DNA of 64,000 bases from Chryseobacterium sp. T16E-39 (GCF_002216065.1 NZ_CP022282.1:2604001-2668000); one strand, 5' to 3'; shown: positions 28,701-37,042, counted from the first letter of the stretch. Program-made: numbers and translations. The notes: generated from the letters alone by a model not told the origin.

Positions 28701-29225
28701 ATAAAGTTTACTGATGTCTTGTTTAGATAAAAAGCTTTCGTTCATAGAACATAAAAAGCCCTCACTGCTTTTATCAGTTTTCGGATGCACACCGTAAACC
28801 GTTTTGTCTTTATTCACCGGCTCTACAAATTCAGCGATCCCATTTTTGAAAATCATTGACTGAAAATCATTTGGTGCTAAACTGAATCTCAGATATTTGC
28901 CCGGATCATCGATCCCGACACCTACATAAGATCCCAGTTGATACTCGTCTGCCAGTGTCTTTACAACAACCGGAAAGCTGTAAACGGCAAACCTTTCAAT
29001 TTTCCCATCCATGGTTGGCAACGAAATAGTCACAGGCTTTGCATTCTTGCCTGTTTCCTGAGCGTTCACCAATTGGGATTTTAATAAGGGAATGTCTAAA
29101 GAGTAATAGTTCTTAATTTCAGAACTCCCTCTGATTTTCTCTCCCTTGAATGATGTCGGACTCCATTGTGCACTGGTGACGACAAACAGACAGAGAAAGA
29201 AGAAAGAAGTAAAAATTTTCTTCAT
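22767..29225 (-). CDS. Giant T9SS-exported reprolysin-like metalloprotease with FN3-GEVED repeats
   Basis: 2152 residues. A signal peptide (about 1-19) and a propeptide-like region of ~190 residues precede the metzincin domain, with zinc motif HEMGHQLGGNH near residue 343 and Met-turn TIMGYAGI. Beta domains follow to about residue 650. Then four tandem FN3-GEVED units (each ending in a G-E-V/I-E-D-Y-A-V motif), two FN3 domains alone, and a fifth FN3-GEVED unit. The C-terminal type A sorting domain begins at ILIYPNPVSSVLYV. It is predicted to be secreted or surface-bound and to cut protein, with the repeats acting as spacers or binders. The upstream neighbour is a 986-residue paralogue with a single FN3-GEVED unit. 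TAGATTTG at 29255-29262 is a possible -7 box. Confidence 0.92.
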   Translation of the reverse strand: MKKIFTSFFFLCLFVVTSAQWSPTSFKGEKIRGSSEIKNYYSLDIPLLKSQLVNAQETGKNAKPVTISLPTMDGKIERFAVYSFPVVVKTLADEYQLGSYVGVGIDDPGKYLRFSLAPNDFQSMIFKNGIAEFVEPVNKDKTVYGVHPKTDKSSEGFLCSMNESFLSKQDISKLYDKGAAFTNQTTNFSKSSDKKYRTMRLVMSVTGEYTQFHGGTVAGALTAINATLTRVNGVFEKDFALHLNLQNFPGVIYTNAATDPYSPAAAGAGGAWNLELQNTLTANVGNANYDIGHLFGASGGGGNAGCIGCVCVDPTTGVPKGKGSGYTSPADGIPQGDNFDIDYVAHEMGHQLGGNHTFSHALEGTGVNMEPGSGSTIMGYAGITGANTDVQPHSDDYFHIASIKQVQANLISKTCDVETPVANNPPVIAALPTYNIPKGTAFVLTASATDPENDPMTYTWEEVDNASITINKNNLGTTTTGATFRSLNPTTSPTRYFPKLSSVLAGVLNNSNNGWESVSTVARTTKFSVTVRDNSPIANQQQTQYSDQTIIVGNDGPFKVTTATAYNNGPTTVTWDVVNTTAAPYSVANVKIDYTTDNGVTWNVLTPSTANDGSESLTFGALTLGSTVKIRVSSIGNVFYAIGSATVASLAACTGAPTTGVVVSAVTQTQATVSWAASAGATYVVQYRPVGSTTWIPVNATTNTVVLTGLTDGIQYEVQVANVCSGTQGAFSASVNFTTPGLNYCQMQSSNFASEYISNVTVTPNGAAVMSNNSVGSTYTDYTTTPSALINLVIGSASNTVSVSKFYPGGFTYSEAVGVWIDFDRNGIFDASEQVMNSPSNTTTPVTATFNVPATAYNGPSTTRMRVAMRYITSPIMCQNFGDGEVEDYAVKLIQPIPCTSNAPLNLSVTNITATSAYVMWDPAIGATYILEYRAVGATTWTPVPLTTNAYTITGLTESSQYEVRVAYICSGTTGTFTAPVQFSTPAVNYCNVTGNSSNGYISNVKITATNSYVMNNDTGANSYTNYTPDPTKLVTLVRGSVNNGISVGKSWITPSTFPPSLAVGAWIDFNRNGIFEANERVINTTPNNTTPITATFTVPNTSYNGPLTLRMRVIISSSTVTDPCVNITNGEIEDYAVKIVDLQPCSPAPPAPIMVNGVTASTATVSWLNATGATYALRYKPTASAAWITVNPVPAPGYIYTILNLNATTPYEVQVATICSGAQGAWSPSVNFTTSAISYCNSGTATVGDGYINNVTVTPTNSIVMINNSGATTYTDYSPDPTKLITFVRGSTGNNISIGRVILSSTYATSVWIDYNGDGIFDNGAERVMNLGYSSTTPVTATFTVPATAYTGTNIVKMRVIVYYNTIDNACQNLTSNGEVEDYAVKFVDIQPCTTAPPSNITVSNITATTANVSWMAATGATYVLRWRLGATGAWTTIDPVLAPGNSYTITGLTELTTYQVQVATRCSGTLGGFSASIPFTTTAISYCNMTGTGTNDYIANVTVASVNPGIAPMSNTSVQTNYISYTTPPTLVNLELGSTGNKLSVTKGWAGATNSDAVSAWIDFNRNGVFEANEQIMSSPSNSTNTVTSLFNVPSTAYSGPLTTTMRVVLKRNSSPVMCQVAVNGEVEDYAVRIRPCATGTPTNLNFSTITHTSAIINWTGVTNGLTYILQYRPLGSTAWTSVNVSTLLGNPPITLTGLTPATTYEVQVAASCGTTPGVFTPIKTFSTRCDPTPPTVTISNITTNSALVTWAPVVPSATYVLRYRIVGTTTWIDVTVPVTPGNSYPLTGLSPYTTYEVQVANKCVGETTINPYSNPKVFTTERTCELPPPGLTITNLTPTTAIVVWDPFPGATYILRYRKVGIPSWTTIPVATNTLTLTGLTELTKYEMQVANICSGTPGTFTPPYFFTTPTVIYCQMSSGSSVSEYISNVTVKPTDKPQMSNDSNAQNYSDFTGIPEKFIELIQGSSGNEISITKSWTGTTNDEGIAVWIDFDRSGTFDPSERILVSSPNTVTPVKGTFSVPADAFISMTDYKYVVMRVAMQKGGIPVNCISFANGEVEDYTVRISKRTVPNPVNQTEILIYPNPVSSVLYVKNISKKANYKLYNAAGQLVISGVILNNKIDVSRLINGVYVIDIEDVQGTAQKKFIKE

Positions 29226-29340
29226 AAGCTTCTCAATATATTATATTAATTACACAAATCTAATCATTTTTTATTAGTAATTTATAGGTACATTCATTTT
29301 TTTTATACAAATTTCACAATAATATAATTTATCACTTCAA

Positions 29341-29373
29341 AATAAAAAAATCCCCAGACAGTGTCTGGGGATT
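29341..29373 (-). terminator. Terminator after the 986-residue protease gene
   Basis: A near-perfect 12-bp hairpin (AATCCCCAGACA and its complement, 29349-29372) is followed on the minus strand by a T-run. It separates the two protease genes. Confidence 0.9.
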
Positions 29374-29395
29374 CCATATTTATAAGAATATGTTC

Positions 29396-32356
29396 TTATT
29401 TCTTGATGAATTTAGATTTAAATACATCTTTTCCTTTTTCATCAATTGTGATTACATATCCACCTTTTACCAAAGTAGAAACATTAATTTTTCCACCATT
29501 GATATTTCCACTATTCACTAACTGACCAGTAACGCTATAAATTTTATAAGTTGCTTTATCAGAAACTTTCGTAATGTTTAATACATCACTTGCCGGGTTA
29601 GGATATAATTGGATACCATCATTTTTAATAACAGTTTCAGAAGTTCCCAATGTTGCAGTTGCTACAACATTATAATCTTCAGCTTCTCCATAGCTAAGTG
29701 TTCCACAAGGACCTGTTAAAGAAGCTCCAGCATTAGAAGGACCTCCATATAACAATACAACTCTCATTCTCATAGGCTGACCTGTCACTGCTGACTGAGG
29801 AACTGTAAATGAACCTGTAATAGGACCTGTTATTGCTCCAACAGGATAGTTAAGAACTCTTTCGGAGCTTTCAAATACACCATTCTTATTAAAGTCGATC
29901 CAAGCAGCTACTGTATCAACATCTGGAGTTCCAATAGTAACTGAAATTGGATAAGTACTACCTTTTATTACATTAATCTGAAGAGCAGGGTTATTTGTAT
30001 AGTCGGTATAAGCACTTCCTACAGATGTGTTATTTATATTTGCAACTGTTACGTTAGAAATAAACTCATCATCTATATTAGTTGCCTGAGTTACACAATA
30101 CGTCAAAGTCTGTATTGTAAAGTTTGTAGACGGAGAATAAGTACCCGTTGTACCACTACATACAGTAGCTACTTGTACTTCATAGATTCCACCTTCAGCT
30201 AAACTATTTAATGTTGTATAAGCTGTATTTAAACTCACTTCAGTCCAGCTAGTTTCACTTACCTTTTTGTAACGCAATTTATACGTAGCACCTACAACAG
30301 GCTGCCATGTAACATCTGCAGAATGCGCTGTTATGTTTGTTACCACAAGATTTGTAGGAGCATTTCCGTTACAAGGCGCAAGTGTAGTAACCATTATTGA
30401 TTTTACAGTATAGAATATATTTCCGATTGATGAAATTCTCACCTTGATCGTTTGTCCATTCAAAGAAGATGGGAAAGTATAATTTTCAGAACCATCATTT
30501 GGAGTTGATGCTGATAATACCGTCCATGTTGTTCCATTGTCAGTTGTGTAATCAATCTTCACATTCGCTACATTGTATGGAGCTGCAGTAGTATTCGCAA
30601 CATTCCATTCTATCGCAGAAGGAACATTGTTATTTACATAAAAATTATTGATCTTAAATGGACCATCACTTCCCACAACAACAGTTTGTTCTGCATACTG
30701 AGTCTGCTGCTGATTAGCTGCCGGGTTATTATCTCTTACTGTTACAGAGAATTTTGTAGTTCTCGGTACCATAGAAACAGATTCCCATTGATTATTAGAG
30801 TTATTTAAAACTCCAGACATTACAGACGCAAATTTAGGGAAATATCTAGTTGGGCTTGTACTAGGTGCAACTGATCTAAAAGAAGCTCCTGTAGAAGTTG
30901 TACCTAAATTAGCATTATTAATAACAACATTTGCATTATCTACCTCTTCCCAGCTATATGTCAATGGATCATTTTCAGCATCTGTTGCAGAAGCCGTTAA
31001 TACAAATGCAGTCCCTAAAGGAATATTATAAGTCGGCAACGCAGCAATAACAGGTGGGTTATTTGCTATATCTGTTTCTATATCACAAGTTTTTGCAATT
31101 AAGTTAGCCTGAACCTGCTTAATACTTGCAATATGAAAATATGGATCAGAATGAGGCTGTACATCGGTAGTAGGACCTGTGATACCAGCATATCCCATAA
31201 TTGTAGTTCCTGAGCCTGGTTCCATGTTTACACCAGAGGGTTCTAAGCTGTGTGAGAAAGTATGGTTTGCTCCCAATTGATGCCCCATTTCATGAGCTAC
31301 ATAATCAATATCAAAAGTATCTCCTGAAGGTGGGTGCAAAGCAGAAGCATTTACTGTTCCAGTTGCTGGAGATGTAATTCCCGCACCTTTCCCTAAAGAA
31401 TTGTTATTTGCTGGTGCAATACATACACAACCGATACAACCAGCATTTCCACCACCACCAGAGGCACCAAATAAGTGACCGATGTCATAATTAGCACTTC
31501 CTACAACAGTAGTAAGCTGCTGCTGTAAAGACAAATTCCAAGAACCCGGAGGCGCTAAAGGGTTTGTAACAGTCGCATAAGGATCTGTTGCTGCATTATC
31601 AAAAATTAGAGTTGGATAACTTAAAACATTTAAATGTAATGCAAAATCTTTTTCGAAAACAGCATTTACTCTCGTCACTGTAGCATTAATTTGCGCAAGC
31701 GCATTAGCCACACCTCCGAAATACGCAGTATACTCACCAGTAACTGACATAGCCAATCTCATTGTTCTATACTTCTTGTCAGAAGTTTTAGAAAAACTAG
31801 TAGGTTGATTGGTAAAAGACTTTCCGTCTTTCAACAATTCTTTAATTTGATTTTGTGATACTGGATCTTCTTCTGTTGAACACAAGAAACCATTCTCATT
31901 TTTCTTTGTTTTAGGGTGTACACCATACACTGTTTTATCAGCATTCACCGCATCAATAAATTCATATCTACCGTTCTGAATGATCATTGATTGGAAATCA
32001 TTTGGAGCAACAGAGAATCTCAGATATTTACTCGGATCATCCAAACTAACTCCAGCATAAGATCCTAACTGATACTGATCAGCAAAATCTTTTGTCATTA
32101 CCGGGAAGCTATAAACAGCAAATCTTTCAATTTTTCCACCCAAAGTAGGAAGTAAAATTTCTACAGGTTTAGAATTAGGCCCCATTTCCTGAGCACTTCT
32201 AAGCTGTGATTTTATTTTGTCAAGATCGAGCTTGTAATAACCTCGGACATAATTTGATCCTAGTTTCGCCCCTCTTTCATAAGTCGTAGGAGTCCATTGC
32301 GCCATGGCAGAAACTCCTATCAAACTACAAAATAAAGTAGTAAGTAGTTTTTTCAT
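29396..32356 (-). CDS. T9SS-exported reprolysin-like metalloprotease, one FN3-GEVED unit
   Basis: 986 residues. It has a signal peptide (about 1-20, ending AMAQ), a propeptide, and a metzincin domain with HEMGHQLGANH near residue 352 and TIMGYAGITG. Ig-like domains lead to one FN3 domain (NGNAPTNLVVTNITAHSADV onward) and one GEVED domain (ending GEAEDYNVV). A C-terminal sorting domain begins at IQLYPNPASDVLNI. The first ~650 residues closely match the giant neighbour, so the two are a tandem duplication that then diverged in repeat number. Its own promoter probably uses TATTTTTG at 32387-32394. The substrate is unknown. Confidence 0.93.
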   Translation of the reverse strand: MKKLLTTLFCSLIGVSAMAQWTPTTYERGAKLGSNYVRGYYKLDLDKIKSQLRSAQEMGPNSKPVEILLPTLGGKIERFAVYSFPVMTKDFADQYQLGSYAGVSLDDPSKYLRFSVAPNDFQSMIIQNGRYEFIDAVNADKTVYGVHPKTKKNENGFLCSTEEDPVSQNQIKELLKDGKSFTNQPTSFSKTSDKKYRTMRLAMSVTGEYTAYFGGVANALAQINATVTRVNAVFEKDFALHLNVLSYPTLIFDNAATDPYATVTNPLAPPGSWNLSLQQQLTTVVGSANYDIGHLFGASGGGGNAGCIGCVCIAPANNNSLGKGAGITSPATGTVNASALHPPSGDTFDIDYVAHEMGHQLGANHTFSHSLEPSGVNMEPGSGTTIMGYAGITGPTTDVQPHSDPYFHIASIKQVQANLIAKTCDIETDIANNPPVIAALPTYNIPLGTAFVLTASATDAENDPLTYSWEEVDNANVVINNANLGTTSTGASFRSVAPSTSPTRYFPKFASVMSGVLNNSNNQWESVSMVPRTTKFSVTVRDNNPAANQQQTQYAEQTVVVGSDGPFKINNFYVNNNVPSAIEWNVANTTAAPYNVANVKIDYTTDNGTTWTVLSASTPNDGSENYTFPSSLNGQTIKVRISSIGNIFYTVKSIMVTTLAPCNGNAPTNLVVTNITAHSADVTWQPVVGATYKLRYKKVSETSWTEVSLNTAYTTLNSLAEGGIYEVQVATVCSGTTGTYSPSTNFTIQTLTYCVTQATNIDDEFISNVTVANINNTSVGSAYTDYTNNPALQINVIKGSTYPISVTIGTPDVDTVAAWIDFNKNGVFESSERVLNYPVGAITGPITGSFTVPQSAVTGQPMRMRVVLLYGGPSNAGASLTGPCGTLSYGEAEDYNVVATATLGTSETVIKNDGIQLYPNPASDVLNITKVSDKATYKIYSVTGQLVNSGNINGGKINVSTLVKGGYVITIDEKGKDVFKSKFIKK

Positions 32357-32842
32357 AAATTAATCTTTTTTTAAATTCACATTTAACAAAAATAGAAAAA
32401 CTTAAACATATATTTAACATAAAATATGATAAATATAAAAATAGATTAATTACGTTTTGAAACACATTAAAATACCATAATTTTATTATATAATTCAAAA
32501 TAAAAAACCCGTACAAAAAGTATTAAAAAATCATACTTGAAGATACAATACTTGAAATAAAAACAAAAAAGACTACTCAAATTTACGAATATACAAATCA
32601 AATAAAAACCCTACTACTTTACAGGAGTAAGGTCAAATATTTTAATTAAAAATTAAATTAGCTTAATATTAAGGTATTATTAATATAATTCACTATTACA
32701 AAAAAAATAAAGGTAATCACGTAAAAGAGGGTATACGATCCCCTTATCTACTAACTTTGAGGAAGAAATATTCCTTAAAGAATCTAAATCTGATGTCGAT
32801 TACAAAAATAAACCTGAACTTTGGTTCAGGTTTATATAAAAA
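32357..32842. other. 486-base A+T-rich intergenic region
   Basis: No convincing coding frame on either strand. It contains the putative -7 box of the protease gene (32387-32394, minus strand) and, at the far end, a hairpin at 32810-32833 (AAACCTGAAC and its complement). On the minus strand that hairpin precedes TTTTTG and acts as terminator for the DUF6048 gene. The rest is almost pure A/T with no repeat that stands out. Confidence 0.55.
32808..32835 (-). terminator. Terminator after the DUF6048 gene
   Basis: A perfect 10-bp stem with a four-base loop is followed on the minus strand by ATTTTTG, nine bases past the stop codon. Confidence 0.8.
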
Positions 32843-33511
32843 TTAAAATTTATATGCTATATTCCAGGAGAAGCCCATATTGAATTTAGATGAACTTCGG
32901 CCAAAGCCCGGAACTATCATAGGCTGTATATCATCCTGCTTTGTGGTAAAAACCATATACTTCGGTTGCAGGTTGACGTCTATATAAAAATTAGACTCAA
33001 ACAACTGAACCCTGCCTCCTATCACTCCTTCAAGCCAATAGGAAGACTGAGTAGAGGACGGAAAGGCTACAGAAGAAGCACTTCCTCCAAATCCCCGAAC
33101 AGGTATTGCCATATACTCCTGGGTATAAAATGAACCCCCTGCTTTCCCTCCTGCATAAAAACCATTAAATTCATTTTCCGGATCACTGGCAAGCATATAA
33201 AAAACACCAAGTTTTACAAAAGGTCCATTTACCTTGGCATCATAGCCATTTTTTTGATAAACATTCTTTTCAAAACCCGCTTCTGCAATACCATGTAAAC
33301 TCCCTTTTATTTTTGAGGATATAAATCCCTGATATAATTTTCTATCTGAAAAGAAGGCACTCCCCGTATTGAGAACATCAAAACCAACCATAAAATTAGG
33401 TTCATACTTCCATTTTTCTTTCTTAGGTTCTACTTTAGTTTTTTTCTGCTGAGCATAACCCAGGAGACTTAATGCACTAAAAAAGAAGGTAAAGATTAGT
33501 TTTGTCTTCAT
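32843..33511 (-). CDS. DUF6048-like outer-membrane beta-barrel protein
   Basis: 222 residues. A signal peptide (about 1-20, ending GYAQ) is followed by a lysine-rich linker and alternating beta strands, ending in FNMGFSWNIAYKF, a terminal aromatic residue typical of outer-membrane barrels. I recognise it as the flavobacterial family that follows rlmD and a DUF6452 lipoprotein gene. The start overlaps the upstream gene by 35 bases in another frame, so the pair is translationally coupled. Function unknown; the pairing of a small lipoprotein with a barrel suggests a joint envelope role. Confidence 0.75.
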   Translation of the reverse strand: MKTKLIFTFFFSALSLLGYAQQKKTKVEPKKEKWKYEPNFMVGFDVLNTGSAFFSDRKLYQGFISSKIKGSLHGIAEAGFEKNVYQKNGYDAKVNGPFVKLGVFYMLASDPENEFNGFYAGGKAGGSFYTQEYMAIPVRGFGGSASSVAFPSSTQSSYWLEGVIGGRVQLFESNFYIDVNLQPKYMVFTTKQDDIQPMIVPGFGRSSSKFNMGFSWNIAYKF

Positions 33512-33956
33512 TCTCTATATTATTTTGTACAATTTCAACTTTCTTCACAGGATTATCAGGTGTTGGTAATTCAGAATTTAAGTTTTCATACGTTTTTTTC
33601 AATCCACATCCGGGAGAAACATATTTTGATTTAGTGGTATAGCTTATTCTAACTTTTGATTCCGCCCCCTTAACGGTCAACCTGAAATAGACATCTGTGT
33701 AAGGTGAATCATCCACTCTTAAAGGTACTAATCTGGAGCTGATTTTTTGCAGCTTTCCCAATTGTACTTTACCGGAGCCATAATCCACAGCTACATAAAG
33801 AGAATCTAATGTTATGACTTTATCATTCTCTGCATTCTTAAATGCAATTTTCATTCTAGGGGTTCCTTCACCACTTTCGCAGATATCATCATCCCCGCCA
33901 CAAGAGCAAAGCATTCCCAGCATTAAAGTCAATAAGAGAAATTTAAAATATTTCAT
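33477..33956 (-). CDS. DUF6452-like lipoprotein
   Basis: About 159 residues from MKYFKFLL; an upstream Met at 33974 adds six residues that spoil the signal sequence. The lipoprotein signal ends at the lipobox MLCSCGGDDD, and the acidic residues after Cys fit the Bacteroidota surface-lipoprotein export pattern loosely. The mature part is beta-rich, with a lone CESGEG near the start and SPGCGLKKTYENL late, a conserved-looking pair of cysteines. It lies 11 bases upstream of the region transcribed after rlmD and overlaps the DUF6048 gene. Function unknown. Confidence 0.75.
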   Translation of the reverse strand: MKYFKFLLLTLMLGMLCSCGGDDDICESGEGTPRMKIAFKNAENDKVITLDSLYVAVDYGSGKVQLGKLQKISSRLVPLRVDDSPYTDVYFRLTVKGAESKVRISYTTKSKYVSPGCGLKKTYENLNSELPTPDNPVKKVEIVQNNIENEDKTNLYLLF

Positions 33957-33985
33957 AATAATATTTAAACTCAAATTTAGGTAAA

Positions 33986-35392
33986 TTATTTTTTTATAAG
34001 CAATGCAATATTCTCAACATGATGAGTTTGAGGGAACATATCCACCGGTAATATCTTTACAACATTGTAATGATCCTTCATCAAAGCCAGATCTCTTGCC
34101 TGAGTTGCAGAATTACAGCTTACATACACCACTTTTTCAGGAGAAAGTTTTAAGATCTGCTCTACAACCTTCTGATGCATCCCGTCTCTTGGAGGATCTG
34201 TAATGAGTACATCAGCCTTTGGATGATTTTCTAAGAATTCATCATTAAAGACATTTTTCATATCTCCACAATAGAAAGTGCAATTGGTAAGACCATTTAA
34301 TTCAGCATGTTCAATAGCTGCATTAATAGCTTCCTGAACTGACTCTATTCCGATCACCTGCTTTGCTTTTCTGGCTACATATTGCGCAATAGTACCTGTT
34401 CCCGTGTAAAGATCATAGACAACTTCATCACCTTTCAGGTCGGCAAACTCTAACGTTTTTCTGTACAGTTCCAAAGCCTGCTTGTAATTGGTTTGAAAAA
34501 AAGATTTTGGTCCGATTTTAAACTTCAGCCCATCCATCTCTTCCATTAAAAAGCCCTCTCCAAAATAAACATTAATATCTAAATCGTAAATGGAATCATT
34601 TTGTTTTGGATTAATAGCGTAGACCAAGGTTTTAATTTGTGGAAACTTACTTAATAAAAACTCAAAAAGCTTCTCTCTGTTTTCAGCCTCTTCTCTGTAA
34701 AGCTGAAACAAAACCATCCATTCTCCTTTGGAGTTTTGCCTCATCATCAAAGTTCTCAAAAATCCTTCCTGATTTCTTACATCAAAGAAATCAAATCCAT
34801 TTTCAACTCCGTAATTTTTCACTGCCAGACGGATCGCATTTGACGGATCCTCCTGAAGGAAACATTCTTTAAGATCTAGAATCTTACTCCACATCCCCGG
34901 AATATGAAAACCTAAAGCATCCTTGCTGCCAAAGTTTTCTTCTGAGCTTATTTCATACTGTGTAAGCCATCTTGCATTTGAAAATGAGAATTCCATTTTA
35001 TTCCTGTAGAAATACTGTTCCTCAGCACCCAGGATCGGAATGGTTTCAAAATCTTCAATTCCACCAATCCTTTTTATATTATTGTAAACTTCCTCCTGTT
35101 TAAAATCCAACTGCTTTTCATAGCTCATATTTTGCCATTTGCAGCCGCCACAAATTCCAAAGTGAATACATTTAGCATCTACCCTAAATGGAGACTTCTC
35201 AACAACCTCAAGAGTTTCAGCCTCAAAATATTTAGATTTAGACTTTTTAACTCTTGCATTAACAACATCTCCCGGAATACCTCCTGAAACCAAAACCGTC
35301 TTCCCTTCCTCTGTTTTTCCTATGGCTACTCCTTTAGCACCTGCGGTTAAAAGTTTAATATTTTCAAGAATAATATCTTTCTTCTTTCTCAT
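33986..35392 (-). CDS. rlmD: 23S rRNA (uracil-5-)-methyltransferase RlmD
   Basis: 468 residues. An N-terminal TRAM RNA-binding domain (about 1-60) is followed by the iron-sulfur cysteines CIHFGICGGCKWQ. The SAM-binding fold has VYDLYTGTGTIAQYV and ITDPPRDGMH, and the catalytic cysteine lies in VVYVSCNSATQARDL. It methylates a uridine of 23S rRNA (U1939 in E. coli numbering). It heads a three-gene minus-strand group with the DUF6452 and DUF6048 genes. RlmCD-type members with broader target choice exist, so the target position is inferred. Confidence 0.9.
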   Translation of the reverse strand: MRKKKDIILENIKLLTAGAKGVAIGKTEEGKTVLVSGGIPGDVVNARVKKSKSKYFEAETLEVVEKSPFRVDAKCIHFGICGGCKWQNMSYEKQLDFKQEEVYNNIKRIGGIEDFETIPILGAEEQYFYRNKMEFSFSNARWLTQYEISSEENFGSKDALGFHIPGMWSKILDLKECFLQEDPSNAIRLAVKNYGVENGFDFFDVRNQEGFLRTLMMRQNSKGEWMVLFQLYREEAENREKLFEFLLSKFPQIKTLVYAINPKQNDSIYDLDINVYFGEGFLMEEMDGLKFKIGPKSFFQTNYKQALELYRKTLEFADLKGDEVVYDLYTGTGTIAQYVARKAKQVIGIESVQEAINAAIEHAELNGLTNCTFYCGDMKNVFNDEFLENHPKADVLITDPPRDGMHQKVVEQILKLSPEKVVYVSCNSATQARDLALMKDHYNVVKILPVDMFPQTHHVENIALLIKK

Positions 35393-35455
35393 TCCCTAAT
35401 TTCTATTTTTTCTATATAATGATGTCACCTTTCGGCTTCATTTTGCAAAAATACA

Positions 35456-35488
35456 ATAAAAAAAACCTTATCCTAGGATAAGGTTTTT
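35456..35488. terminator. Terminator between rlmD promoter side and the thioredoxin-like gene
   Basis: A symmetrical hairpin AAAAACCTTATCC/GGATAAGGTTTTT centred near 35474 has T-runs on both strands. On the minus strand it lies just past the stop of the gene at 35507. Confidence 0.85.
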
Positions 35489-35506
35489 CATGTATGTTAA
35501 AGTTTA

Positions 35507-37042
35507 CTATTTTGTTGGAACTGGCTGAGGATTTGCAGATTGAGGATTCACCTGCTGAGCAGATGGATCAGCTCCAAAACCTGGCTGTAACTGAACATTA
35601 GGATTAGCCTTTGGAGCGGAAAGCCCTGTTAGTTTATCCAAAATGGTTACCAATTCAGGTTCTCCCAGATTAACAAAAGATCTGCTGGCAATCTTTCCGT
35701 CTTTGTCTATGATCACAAAGCAAGGAAGTTTAAATCCATAAATACCATATTTTTTAGCAACATCAGAATTCAATCCACCATCACCATAAACATTAGTCCC
35801 CTGGATTCCTTTTAGTAAAGAATTGCTTGTTTTCACAAACTGATCCTTCGTATCATCAACATTTACAAATACAAAATTCATTTTAGATTTATAAAAATTA
35901 ACAACTTCTTTTAACACAGGAACTGTAGCTTCACTAATATATGGATTCCAAGATGCATAGAAAAACAACATATAAGGTTTCCCTTTATTTTCAGAAATCT
36001 TATACGATTTTCCGTCTTGTTTTACTAAAGATGCTTCAGGAGCAACTTCTCCAACCTTCACTCCATTTACAGCAATCTGAATTTTATTAAGATCACCCTT
36101 AATCGTAGCATCCTTGATATCTTCATCAATGATTTTTTTGATTTTGTCTGTAACTTTAACAGGTGAACCTGGATGGATATCAGACTGAGCCATTACAAAA
36201 GCTAAAAGATAATCTTTAGCAGTTTGAGAAATATCCTTTTTTGTCTTTAAATATTGTGTAAATAATTCTGAAGTAGTAACATCAGTCTTATTTTTACTAT
36301 TTGCTTCCGCATATTTTTGAAAATCAGGACTCATTTTAGCCAATAAATACTGTCTGTAATAAGGGTTTTCCTTAATCATCGTTTCTTTATTTTCCTGAAG
36401 TTTATTTTCATAATCAGTGAAAGCCTTTCCTACTTTGAATGAAGGATTACCAGACCCCTGTCTCATTTCATACTGACTGATAATAGATAATAAAGTACTT
36501 GAAAGATCATTCTTCTTCCATTGCACTACTTCATTATCCGGACTGAATTTTTTAACGTTCTCTTCAATATTGTTATTGATATCTTTTTCAACTTTCTGTA
36601 TCCCCGCAAGAAAACCTCTTTCATCCTTGGTCATTAGCTCATTCATGTTTACCGTCTGAGCATAGTTGGTAAGATATTTTTGGGAAGCTGTAAAGAAATC
36701 ATTATTCTTTTTTGCATCACCCGTAATAACATAATCATTTGGGAAGTTCATTCCACTTCCTGAAATATTAAGAGTCTGCCCTCCTTTTAGGTATACCAAA
36801 TTTTGCTTTCCAGCATAAGAAATAAGATACATCCCATTTTTAGGAGCTTCAAAACTTCCAGAGAATGTCCCATCATTTTTCACTCCAATATTTGCTAAGG
36901 GCAATGTGGCGACTCCTGAAGCTTCGATAAATTCAATTCTTTCCAGTGGAGATCCGCCTGTTATTTTTCCTTTTACTTCTACTTTTTTAGAGCAAGACAT
37001 TACAAATATTGCAATGATAAACAATAAAAGATATTTTTTCAT
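35507..37042 (-). CDS. Thioredoxin-fold lipoprotein (DUF4369/TlpA-like) without CXXC
   Basis: 511 residues. A lipoprotein signal ends at lipobox VMSCSKK. A DUF4369-like beta domain (about 25-115) and a helical middle (about 120-320) lead to a TlpA/AhpC-type thioredoxin fold starting at GEVAPEASLVKQDG. Where a redox member would have WCxxC, this protein has FYASWNPYISEATVP, with no cysteine. One Cys occurs later, next to the cis-proline region (KLPCFVIID). So it looks like a non-redox or altered member of the family. A proline- and glutamine-rich tail ends the protein. It is monocistronic between two terminators. Confidence 0.85.
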   Translation of the reverse strand: MKKYLLLFIIAIFVMSCSKKVEVKGKITGGSPLERIEFIEASGVATLPLANIGVKNDGTFSGSFEAPKNGMYLISYAGKQNLVYLKGGQTLNISGSGMNFPNDYVITGDAKKNNDFFTASQKYLTNYAQTVNMNELMTKDERGFLAGIQKVEKDINNNIEENVKKFSPDNEVVQWKKNDLSSTLLSIISQYEMRQGSGNPSFKVGKAFTDYENKLQENKETMIKENPYYRQYLLAKMSPDFQKYAEANSKNKTDVTTSELFTQYLKTKKDISQTAKDYLLAFVMAQSDIHPGSPVKVTDKIKKIIDEDIKDATIKGDLNKIQIAVNGVKVGEVAPEASLVKQDGKSYKISENKGKPYMLFFYASWNPYISEATVPVLKEVVNFYKSKMNFVFVNVDDTKDQFVKTSNSLLKGIQGTNVYGDGGLNSDVAKKYGIYGFKLPCFVIIDKDGKIASRSFVNLGEPELVTILDKLTGLSAPKANPNVQLQPGFGADPSAQQVNPQSANPQPVPTK

